A DNA stretch of 64,000 nt. Source: CAVTYH01 sp963738835. GTDB lineage: Bacteria; Planctomycetota; Planctomycetia; Pirellulales; JADZDJ01. Below the pieces are notes generated by a model, which searched no databases, was not told where the DNA came from, and saw nothing but the letters and a program-made list of their open reading frames with translations. The position numbers and the translations under genes were made by a program. This document shows positions 8,400-16,756 of the stretch, one piece after another (within the stretch, counting starts at the first letter, position 1; the number at the start of each line of letters is the position of its first letter). The stretch spans positions 124,001-188,000 of the forward strand of contig CAVTYH010000009.1 in the NCBI GenBank assembly GCA_963738835.1. The letters are read 5' to 3'.

Positions 8400-9893
8400 G
8401 TGCCGATGGCCACCCGCGATCACCTCGTTCTGTTTATCAATGGAAAGCGGCGCGAGGTTCAGGGCAGCGACTGCTTCCTGAGCCTCAGCGACTTTCTCCG
8501 CTACCGCCTTGGGCTGGTCGGAACAAAGATCGTCTGTTCCGAGGGTGATTGCGGCTCTTGCACCGTGCTGGTTGGCAAGCCCGATCGCAAACCAGGCGGG
8601 CCAGCGTTTCGGCATCAGCCGATCGATTCGTGCATTCGGCTGATGTTCCAGTTAGACGGTGTGCACGTGGTGACGATCGAGGGATTGCGCCACGGTAGCG
8701 AACTCACGCCGATTCAGCAGGCGATGGTCGATTGCCACGGCTCGCAATGCGGTTTTTGCACACCAGGCTTCGTGATGGCCATGACGGGCGTGCATGAGCA
8801 ATGCAATGGCGACGCGCCGAGCGAAGACGATTGGCGACATGCACTGACCGGGAACTTATGCCGCTGTACCGGTTACACGCCGATTCTCAAAGCCGCCAAG
8901 CAGGCGATTCCCGATGATTTAGATCGCGACCTGGCGACATTGAACGATGTTTATTCGCCCGAGCCAATGATCCGCGAGTTGGCGACGTTGGCCGACAATG
9001 TGCTCGATCTGCGCGGCGATTGCTGTGAAGGCGAGCGGCGAGCTTATTGTCCGATAACGATTGACGAGGCAATTGCCTTTCAATCTGAGAATCCGCAAGC
9101 AAAGATTGTTGCCGGAGCAACTGATGTTGGCGTGCAGTTAAATAAACGGGTCATCGAGCCGACGACGACGTTTCTCGATTTGAATCGGGTGACGGAATTG
9201 GAGGGCGTGCGAGTCGACGGCGATGAGAATGCCAAAACAATTGTTGCCGGAGCCCGCAGCGCTTGGACGGAGCTGTTGGAACTCTGTCGTGCCGAGGCGC
9301 CTGAATTCGCCGAAATCATTTCCGTTTTCGGCTCGCCGCAAATTCGGCATGTCGGCACAATCGGCGGTAACATCATCAACGCTTCGCCAATCGCCGATTC
9401 GTTGCCATTTTTGTTCGTCATGGAAGCCGAACTGGAATTGGCCGGTCCGGCAGGTCGCCGTCAGGTGAACATCAATCAGTTTTATCACGGCTACAAAAAG
9501 CTTGATCTTCGGCCCGATGAATTGCTGACGAGCATTCGCATCCCGTTGCCGAAAGCCGACGAACTGCTGCGGCTGTACAAAATCTCGCGGCGGCGCGATC
9601 TCGACATTTCCACGTTTACTGCAGCTATCCGCATGCGGCTGGACGGCGACACCATCAGAGAGGCGGCGTTGGCTTACGGTGCCGTTGGCCCCACAGTCTT
9701 GCGACTGCGTCGAACGGAAGATTATTTACGTGGCCAATCCTTCAGCGAAGAAACAATGCAAGCCGCCGGAGACATGGCGATTGAAGAAATCACTCCAATC
9801 AGCGATGTCCGCGGCAGCAAAGATTACCGGTACCAACTAGCCCGCAATGTGCTTTTGAAGTTTTATCACGAGCAACAAGTGGCGATTGCATAA
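8400..9893 (+). CDS. xdhA: Xanthine dehydrogenase, iron-sulfur/FAD subunit
   Basis: A 497-residue subunit that passes electrons from the molybdenum subunit to NAD+. The N-terminal [2Fe-2S] ferredoxin domain has CSEGDCGSC (Cys46/51/54). The second [2Fe-2S] domain has GSQCGFCTPGF and NLCRCTGYTPI. The FAD domain follows (IVAGATDVGVQLNK, GTIGGNIINASPIADS). The length and domain order match bacterial XdhA-type fused small subunits. The GTG at 8400 or the ATG at 8406 can serve as start. The stop overlaps the xdhB ATG (TAATG), giving translational coupling. Confidence 0.95.
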   Translation: MPMATRDHLVLFINGKRREVQGSDCFLSLSDFLRYRLGLVGTKIVCSEGDCGSCTVLVGKPDRKPGGPAFRHQPIDSCIRLMFQLDGVHVVTIEGLRHGSELTPIQQAMVDCHGSQCGFCTPGFVMAMTGVHEQCNGDAPSEDDWRHALTGNLCRCTGYTPILKAAKQAIPDDLDRDLATLNDVYSPEPMIRELATLADNVLDLRGDCCEGERRAYCPITIDEAIAFQSENPQAKIVAGATDVGVQLNKRVIEPTTTFLDLNRVTELEGVRVDGDENAKTIVAGARSAWTELLELCRAEAPEFAEIISVFGSPQIRHVGTIGGNIINASPIADSLPFLFVMEAELELAGPAGRRQVNINQFYHGYKKLDLRPDELLTSIRIPLPKADELLRLYKISRRRDLDISTFTAAIRMRLDGDTIREAALAYGAVGPTVLRLRRTEDYLRGQSFSEETMQAAGDMAIEEITPISDVRGSKDYRYQLARNVLLKFYHEQQVAIA

Positions 9894-12378
9894 TGCCCAG
9901 CGTCGGCAAACCAATTCCGCACGATTCCGCCCTCGGCCATGTGACCGGCGCCGCGCCGTACATCGACGACATTCCGTCGCGCAGTGATGAACTGTTCGTC
10001 GGCTTTGTCGGCAACCCGGTGGCCAGCGGTCGGATTGAATCGATCGATTCCGCCGCGGCGCAGTCGCTGCCCGGCGTGGTCGCTATTTACACCGCCGACG
10101 ATTTGCCCGGTGAAAAATATTTCGGTCCGCTGTTCAAAGACGAGCCGGTGCTGGCCGATGGCGAAGTGCTGTATGTCGGCCAGCCGGTGGTCATTGTCGC
10201 CTCCGAAACTCGCGCAGTGTTGGAACGCGCTCGACGGTTGATCAAAATCAATGTCACGCCGACTGAGCCGATTCTCTCGATCGAAAAGGCAATTGAAATG
10301 GGCCGCTTTATCGGACCGCCGCGACAAATTCTGCGCGGCGATCCGGAGGCAGCCATGAAATCGGCGCCACATCGGCTGTCGGGCGTATTCCACAATTTGG
10401 GTCAGGAACAATTCTACCTGGAATCGCAAGCCGCGCTGGCGTATCCCGGTGAGCAAGGGCAGGTTATCGTCCATAGTTCCACGCAAAGTCCGACGGAAAC
10501 ACAACACGTCGTGGCCGAATCGCTGGGGCTGCACATGCACCAAGTTGTGTGCATCTGCAAACGCATGGGAGGCGGCTTCGGTGGCAAAGAAACGCAGGGT
10601 GGAATTCCGGCCATCATGGCCGTCCTGGTGGCCACCAAAACCGGCCGTGCCGCGCGGGTGATTTACAACAAAGACGATGACATGCAATCGACCGGCAAGC
10701 GCCATGCCTACCGGGCCGAGTGGGAAGTCGGCTTTGACGATGCCGGCCAAATCCTCGCCTACCGAGTGCAGTTCTACTCCGATGGCGGAGCGGCGGCCGA
10801 TCTTTCCACCTCGGTCCTGGAACGCACCATACTGCATGCCGAGAACGCGTATTACATTCCGAACATTGACATCCGCGGCCGCGTGTGTTTCACCAACTAT
10901 CCGCCCAACACGGCCTTCCGCGGCTTCGGCGGACCACAGGGGATGGTGACGATCGAGAATGTGGTTTGCGAGATTGCTGCGTATCTGAAGAATCGCGGCA
11001 TCGAATCCAACGGAAAACAGGAAAGCAACGGGCAACTGATGCCGGGAGCCACTGCTGGCTTGCTCTGCAATGTTTTGACCAGCGCAGTTTGATATTCAGC
11101 TGCGAAATGTCTACGGCACCGACGATCGCAACATCACGCCCTACGGTCAGATTTTCAAAAAGAATCATCTGCCGGAGATTCTAACATCGCTGGCTGATCG
11201 CTGCCAATTTCGCCGTCGGCTGAATGATATTGAAGCGACCAACCGAACCGATCGCTTGTGGCTACGAGGTTTGGCCATTTCGCCGGTGAAATTCGGAATC
11301 TCGTTCACGACGAAGTTTTTGAATCAAGGCAACGCGCGTCGTGAATGTGTACTATGACGGCACGGTGCAAGTCTCCACAGGCGGCACCGAGATGGGGCAA
11401 GGATTGAACGTAAAAATTCGCCAACTCGTGGCCGACGAATTTGGACTCTCGCCCGCTCGTGTGCTGATCATGTCCACCTCGACCGAGAAAAATCCCAACA
11501 CTTCGCCCACCGCCGCCTCAGCCGGCACCGATTTGAACGGCTTTGCCGCGGTGAATGCCTGCAGACAAATCAAAGAGCGGTTGATGGCTTTTGCAGCACG
11601 GCGATTTGCTCATCCAGAGTTGGGTCTGACCGAATCTTCGGCACACGTTGCATTTGACGATGGCTATGTGTTCGATACACGCAATCCCGAGCAGAGAATT
11701 TCATTCAGCGATCTTTGCAATGCAGCACGGCGGGAACGCGTCGATCTTGGCGCCCGCGGGTTCTATGCCACCCCGGGAGTCGATTACAACCGCGAGACGG
11801 GCCGCGGCAATCCGTTTTTGTATTTCACGCAGGGGGCGGCGGCAGCGGAAGTGAAGATCGATCGCTTCACCGGCGAACTCTCTGTGCCGCGCGTCGATTT
11901 GCTGATCGACATCGGCCGCTCGATCAATCCCGGCGTCGACATGGGCCAGATCACGGGCGGCTTTATCCAAGGCCAGGGCTGGGTGACTGGTGAATGTTTG
12001 GTCTACAACGAGCGCGGCGAGTTGCTCTCGCACTCGCCAACGACCTACAAAATTCCCGCCATTACTGACGTGCCGCCGATTTTCAACTGCGAGCTGTTCC
12101 CCAACGACGACAACACGGAAAACATCGCGGCGAGCAAAGCCGTCGGCGAGCCCCCGCTGATGCACGCGCTCTGCATCTGGACCGCCGCAAAACACGCGTT
12201 GGGCTGTGTCTCGGCCGAATCCGCCAGAGAACTCCGCTTGCCGGCCACCGGCGAAGAGATTTTGCGCTGTCTGACGATCTCTCAACAGCGTCGGCAAGTC
12301 GCAACCACAAATCAGAACGGACAATCTACCGCCGAGACGCAGAGACACGGAGAAGAAACACCGATAACCAAGCACTGA
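9893..12378 (+). CDS. xdhB: Xanthine dehydrogenase, molybdopterin subunit (two frameshifts)
   Basis: The catalytic molybdenum subunit for hypoxanthine/xanthine hydroxylation. Landmarks in order: GHVTGAAPYIDD at the N-terminus, MGGGFGGKETQ, TAFRGFGGPQGM, then KFGISFTTKFLNQG, GTEMGQGL, and the C-terminal RVDLLIDIGRSINPGVDMGQ and KAVGEPPLM. The frame changes near 11085 and again near 11335; the middle frame (RNVYGTDDRNITPYGQ...) is clearly part of the gene, and each break needs one base removed. Between EIAAYL and DIQLRNVYG there are about 30 extra polar residues compared with what I expect for XdhB. Confidence 0.92.
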
Positions 12379-12404
12379 TGATCGCTTTTGGATCTCCAGC
12401 AATT

Positions 12405-12439
12405 TGTCATTGAGATTTGGTCATTCGTCATTAATCGCT
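12405..12439. repeat. Degenerate period-7 tract upstream of xdhC
   Basis: Five successive heptads related to TTGTCAT (ttgtcat, tgagatt, tggtcat, tcgtcat, taatcgc) end just before the ATG at 12440. The same type of tract precedes several other genes in the window. Confidence 0.7.
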
Positions 12440-13252
12440 ATGCCCGTCCCTCACGGTTTCGTCGAAAAACTCGCTGAGTTATCCGCCGCGGGCCGACCAT
12501 TTGTCTCGGTTACGCTGGCCGAAACTGTCGGCAGCACGCCGCAGGATGTCGGCACGAAAATGCTGGTCGATGAGGTGGGCTTGGTGTTCGGTACTGTAGG
12601 CGGCGGGCGAGTCGAGAATAAGTCCATCGGCCATGCTCAATCGTTGCTGACCGAGACAGCTGGAACTAACGCGCAAACCTGCTCGCTCGTCGAATGGAAT
12701 CTGCAGCGCGATGTCGGCATGACCTGTGGCGGCGTCGTGAAGCTCTTGTTCGAGACGTACAACTTTCGTGATTGGCAGATTGTGGTGTTCGGCGCCGGCC
12801 ACGTCTCTCAGGCTTTGGTACGCTGTCTGCTGCTCTTGGAATGTCGCCTGGTGTGCATTGATCAGCGCGACGATTGGCTTGAAAAGATGCCACAATCGAC
12901 GAAGTTACGGACAGTTCAATTGTCCGAGCCACGCGAGTTCGTCAGTCAATTGCAGACAGACGATTTCGTCATCTGCATGACCATGGGCCACCGCACCGAC
13001 CGACCGATTTTGCAAGCCATCTTCGAGCGCCGCTTGCAGCCACGGTATCTGGGCGTCATCGGAAGCCAGGCGAAACGCAAGGTGCTGCTGCGCGAACTGG
13101 CTGAATCGGGCATTCCCCCTGAAGTTGCCGAGCAATTCTGTTGCCCAATCGGACTGCCGCTGGGCACGAATCAGCCCGGCGAAATCGCCGTGAGCATCGC
13201 CGCCGAGTTGATTCAATGCCGCGATACTGCAACCAGCGCCGTGCCAAAATGA
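12440..13252 (+). CDS. xdhC: XdhC-type molybdenum cofactor chaperone for xanthine dehydrogenase
   Basis: XdhC binds molybdenum cofactor, supports its sulfuration and delivers it to XdhB. The protein of about 270 residues has the N-terminal XdhC/CoxI region (TLAETVGSTPQDVGTKMLV, GTVGGGRVE, CGGVVKLLFE) and a C-terminal Rossmann-like domain (IVVFGAGHVSQALV, GVIGSQAKRKVLL, CPIGLPLGTNQPGEIAVSIAAE). The frame is open from 12404, but I prefer the ATG at 12440 (MPVPHGF) because the stretch before it is a heptad repeat. It lies about 60 bases after xdhB. Confidence 0.92.
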   Translation: MPVPHGFVEKLAELSAAGRPFVSVTLAETVGSTPQDVGTKMLVDEVGLVFGTVGGGRVENKSIGHAQSLLTETAGTNAQTCSLVEWNLQRDVGMTCGGVVKLLFETYNFRDWQIVVFGAGHVSQALVRCLLLLECRLVCIDQRDDWLEKMPQSTKLRTVQLSEPREFVSQLQTDDFVICMTMGHRTDRPILQAIFERRLQPRYLGVIGSQAKRKVLLRELAESGIPPEVAEQFCCPIGLPLGTNQPGEIAVSIAAELIQCRDTATSAVPK

Positions 13253-13262
13253 TTTACGCATC

Positions 13263-14174
13263 ATGATGTTATCCCGCAAGCGATTTCGACGTTTGGCGTA
13301 TCTGGCGGTCTCGCTCACGGCGTTGTGGTTGCTATGCTCATTCGCAGTTGCTCATCGATATGTTGCTCGTGCTCAACCTATTCAGAATGAGCCAGTGCCT
13401 TCGATCCATTGGGGCAATATCCACCCAGTGCGGTTTACAACCGACGACGGAGAGCAAATTGGCACTTGGTTTATCGACGGCCAAACAGACCATCCTGTCG
13501 TGTTGTTTCTGCACGGCAACGGGAGCTGTCGGTCGACTTGCCTCGGTCCAGCCGAAATGCTTGCCGGGCAGGGCTACTCGGTGTTGATGCTTTCACTGAG
13601 AGCCCACGGAGACTCAACGGGCCAATTAAACGACTTCGGCTATCGCGCCCGGCTCGATGTTTTGACGGCGGTAAAATGGGTGGAGCAAAATAAGCCTGGC
13701 CGTCCAATCGTGGTGTGGGGACAGTCGCTCGGTTCGGCCGCTGCCGTATTTGCTGCGAACGATCTTGGCAAGCAAGTCGGCGGATACATTCTGGAATGTC
13801 CGTATCGAGACTTACGCACGGCGGTTTGGAATCGGCTCGCAATGCGACTTCCGCCTCCTCAAGATCACGTTGCCTATGCAGGGTTGCTGACGGTGTCGCC
13901 GCTGGTGCTTTCGAATATCGATCAGATTTCGCCGGTAGATGCGGTTTCCAAGATTCCAGCTTCTATGCCGGTGCTGATTTTGGCAGGGAGCCGTGACCAA
14001 CGAGCTCCGGCGTCAGACGCACGAGCGATCCAGAACCGGATTGCGGACCACTCGGAGCTGATCGTAATCGAAGGCGCCGACCATTTGCAGCTACAAACCA
14101 CTAATCCGACTGCTTACCAAGCCGCAATTTCCGATTTCTTGACCAACTGCGGCAAAGGCAAGAATGCGCCGTGA
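13263..14174 (+). CDS. Membrane-anchored alpha/beta hydrolase
   Basis: A 303-residue protein with an N-terminal membrane anchor (about residues 11-28) and a serine hydrolase fold: oxyanion region VVLFLHGNGS, nucleophile elbow GQSLGSAAA, acidic residue in LILAGSRDQRAP, and His in EGADHLQL. It resembles the YqkD/BEM46-type hydrolases facing the outside of the cytoplasmic membrane. It starts 10 bases after xdhC and is probably co-transcribed, but nothing suggests a role in purine breakdown. Substrate unknown. Confidence 0.8.
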   Translation: MMLSRKRFRRLAYLAVSLTALWLLCSFAVAHRYVARAQPIQNEPVPSIHWGNIHPVRFTTDDGEQIGTWFIDGQTDHPVVLFLHGNGSCRSTCLGPAEMLAGQGYSVLMLSLRAHGDSTGQLNDFGYRARLDVLTAVKWVEQNKPGRPIVVWGQSLGSAAAVFAANDLGKQVGGYILECPYRDLRTAVWNRLAMRLPPPQDHVAYAGLLTVSPLVLSNIDQISPVDAVSKIPASMPVLILAGSRDQRAPASDARAIQNRIADHSELIVIEGADHLQLQTTNPTAYQAAISDFLTNCGKGKNAP

Positions 14175-14226
14175 TGATGGCAATCGGATGAGCACGACTC
14201 GTGCACCGAGGCATGAATTTGTCGCC

Positions 14227-15724
14227 TCACCCTTTCATATTCATGCTCATCAAGAATTCCCCATTCGTCTTGCATTTCAGCAAGCGGCCGGTGAGAAATT
14301 CCATGGCGTCGGGCGGGTTCATGTCGTGCAGCACTCGGCGCAGGATGCTGATGCGGCGATGTTCTTCCGGGTCGAGCAGCATTTCTTCGCGACGAGTGCC
14401 GCTGCGGGAAATGTCGATCGACGGCCAGATGCGTTTGTCGACCAGTGCCCGATCGAGCACGATTTCCAAATTGCCAGTGCCTTTGAACTCTTCAAAGATC
14501 ACATCGTCCATTTTGCTGCCGGTGTCGACCAGCGCCGTGGCCAGAATCGTGAGTGAGCCGCCTTCTTCGACCTTCCGTGCCGAGCCGAAGAATTTCTTAG
14601 GGCGCTGTAAAGCGTTGGCATCGACGCCGCCGCTGAGAACACGGCCGCTGCTGGGGCATTCGGAATTGTGGGCTCGTGCCAACCGAGTGATCGAGTCGAG
14701 GAAGATGATCACATCGTGGCCATATTCCACCATCCGCTTGGCCTTTTCGATAACCATTTCGGCCACTTGAATGTGCCGGGCCGCGTCTTCATCAAAGGTG
14801 CTGGAAATCACCTCGCACTGCGGACCTTTCACCTGCCGCTCCATATCGGTGACTTCTTCCGGCCGTTCATCGATCAGCAGCATGATGACGTACACATCCG
14901 GGTAGTTGGCGATGACGGCCTTTGCCATTTTTTGCAGCAGGATCGTCTTGCCGGCTCGCGGCGGGCTGACGATCAGACCGCGCTGGCCGAAGCCAATAGG
15001 TACGATCAAATCGACCACCCGCATGTTCATTTCATCGGTCGTGGTTTCCAGCACGATGCGTTTATCGGGATGCAGTGGCGTGAGATCGTCGAAGAAGACT
15101 TTGTCCGACAGTTTGTTCGGGTCATCGCTGTTGATTGCCTCGACACGCAGCAAAGCGAAATAGCGTTCGTTCTCTTTCGGCGGCCGAATTTGCCCCGCCA
15201 CGGTTGCTCCGGTGCGCAGGCCAAAGCGGCGAATTTGGCTGGGGGAAACGTAAATGTCGTCGGGACAGGAAAGATAGTGGTAATCGGGGCTGCGGAGAAA
15301 ACCGAAGCCGTCCGGCAGAATTTCGAGCGTGCCTTCGCCGAACATCAGACCGTTCATCTTCACTCGCTCTTTGAGCAGTTTGAAGATCAGGTCTTGGCGC
15401 TTAATGCCGGTGATTTCGGAGATGTTTTCTTTGCGGGCTTCGTCGATGAGCTGAGTCATCGACATCCGTTGCAGCTCAGCAATATGGATGTCGCCCTGTT
15501 TAACCGATTCGTAATGCTCATGAACGATGTCGGTTTCGCCGGCATCCAGATCTTCCGCAATTTCTTCTGCCAGCGAGAGCGGCTCGCCTTCGGCTTCTCA
15601 GTTGCGCTTCGATTTCATCGAGCGTGGGTTTCAGCACATCACCATTGGTGCCCTCTGGGCTAATGCCAGCTGCGAAGCCGCGGGATAGGCGCTTTTCGCG
15701 ATTGGTTGTTTTAGATTCAGGCAT
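14227..15724 (-). CDS. rho: Transcription termination factor Rho (one frameshift)
   Basis: Hexameric RNA helicase that terminates transcription. The N-terminal Rho domain is seen in MTQLIDEARKEN and GEGTLEILPDGFGFLRSPDY; the RNA-binding/ATPase core in SPPRAGKTILLQ (Walker A), MLLIDERPEEVTDMER, IIFLDSITRLARAHN and SGGVDANALQRPKKFFGSAR. The core frame opens at 15465, but its frame continues upstream as EAEGEPLSLAEEIAEDLDAG, joining the MPESKTTNREK start at 15724 if one extra A near 15599 is removed. This gives an acidic N-terminal extension of about 87 residues ahead of the Rho core. Confidence 0.95.
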
Positions 15725-16028
15725 AATTCATTGAACTCCTGACGAAAGCGATAGTGCCATCGCGCGGAAGGCGACGGCGGCGGGGTAGATTTGGGTGACT
15801 TGGCGTTTGCGTTTCTAAGTGTCTTTGTCAGACTCTTAGGCACTTAAATGCCTTGCTTCAAACAACCTCGTGTTGTCCGTGGGCAAATACTCGGGATGTG
15901 ATTGGTAAATCGCCGGCTAACGTTTTCCGAGTTGCCGGCAAGCGGAATGGCAGTGCGAAGGGCGCGCTGAAAACCGATGGGTCCGATTGGATGGTGGGAG
16001 GCCGAACGCCTCAGATGGGATGGCCAGC
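15725..16028. other. Intergenic region, rho leader
   Basis: About 300 bases between the coaE stop and the rho start hold no convincing gene. The part next to rho has a short inverted repeat TAAGTG/CACTTA (about 15816-15846) that could fold in the rho leader. rho is autoregulated through its leader in other bacteria; whether that applies here cannot be seen. Confidence 0.35.
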
Positions 16029-16673
16029 TCAATCCATTGCCGGCCGATCTGGCAGGATAGTTTCCGACGCTTGGGGCGAAAGAAGCGTCTGCCAGCAACG
16101 TTCAACCTGTGACTGAATATAGCTTACATCCCGCGAATTATCCAGCACGAAATTGGCACAGCGCCGTTTCTCATCGACCGGCTCCTGAGAAGCCTCCCGG
16201 CGCTCGAATTCCTGGGCGTTCCAGCCTCGTTTTAAGGCCCGAGCCAGCCGCTGGTCGAGCGGAGAATCGACGAATGCTAGCGAATCGCAAAACTGATCCC
16301 AACCGGCTTTTAACATGACCGGCGCATCCAGAACGACCAGCCGCCTGCCTTCCCGAGCCATTTGCTCCGCCTCGGCTTTGAGCCGCTCGCGAATTTCTGG
16401 ATGCGTAATGCGTTCCAATTCGGTTAGTTCGCGCGGGCCACTGGGGGGAGGTGCGAAAACAATCTCGGCCAGAGCTTGGCGATCGACTTCACCGTCGGGA
16501 CCGATCACGTCTTTGCCCCAACGTCCGCCAATGGCCGCCCGCACCGCCGGCAACCGCAGCACTTCGTGCCCAGCCCGATCGGCATCGAGCACCCCAGCAC
16601 CGAGCTGGCGAAACAACTCCGCCACCGTGCTTTTGCCACTTGCGACGCCACCGAGCAGACCGAGAATTTTCAT
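16029..16673 (-). CDS. coaE: Dephospho-CoA kinase
   Basis: Last step of coenzyme A synthesis: phosphorylates dephospho-CoA on the ribose 3'-hydroxyl. The 214-residue length is normal. The P-loop is GLLGGVASGKST (residues 4-15), followed by DADRAGHEVL and THPEIRERL, then VVLDAPVML and the C-terminal RRCANFVLDNSRD. It lies alone between polA and rho on the same strand; the preceding step (coaD) is encoded 37 kb away. A period-7 tract directly precedes the ATG. Confidence 0.93.
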   Translation of the reverse strand: MKILGLLGGVASGKSTVAELFRQLGAGVLDADRAGHEVLRLPAVRAAIGGRWGKDVIGPDGEVDRQALAEIVFAPPPSGPRELTELERITHPEIRERLKAEAEQMAREGRRLVVLDAPVMLKAGWDQFCDSLAFVDSPLDQRLARALKRGWNAQEFERREASQEPVDEKRRCANFVLDNSRDVSYIQSQVERCWQTLLSPQASETILPDRPAMD

Positions 16674-16674
16674 T

Positions 16675-16706
16675 GTCAGGAGTCAGAGATCAGAGGTCAG
16701 GAGTCA
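16675..16706. repeat. Degenerate period-7 tract upstream of coaE
   Basis: On the plus strand the heptads read gtcagga, gtcagag, atcagag, gtcagga, gtcaatt, ending at the coaE start (in gene direction TCCTGAC-type units). The spacing is exactly seven and the tract abuts the start codon. Confidence 0.75.
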
Positions 16707-16756
16707 ATTTCCTTGTGGCTTAGTGATTGCCGAAAATCCATCTGGATCTCACAGTG

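Noticed and set aside
9866..11035. 389-residue minus-strand open frame antisense to xdhB
   Set aside because: The plus strand carries conserved molybdopterin-binding motifs; the antisense frame is His/Arg-rich without motifs.
11600..12402. Long minus-strand open frame antisense to xdhB
   Set aside because: It mirrors the conserved xdhB coding strand; the Arg/Gly/Asp-rich composition is the usual shadow of a GC-rich gene.
15590..15610. Programmed ribosomal frameshift in rho
   Set aside because: No slippery heptamer or downstream structure is evident, and about 16 similar breaks occur in unrelated genes; an inserted A is the simpler reading.
14668..15663. 331-residue plus-strand open frame antisense to rho
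   Set aside because: The opposite strand is unmistakably Rho; the antisense product has no family features.
16675..16706. Period-7 tract considered as a CRISPR remnant
   Set aside because: Units are 7 bases with no spacers, unlike CRISPR repeats of 23-40 bases separated by unique spacers.
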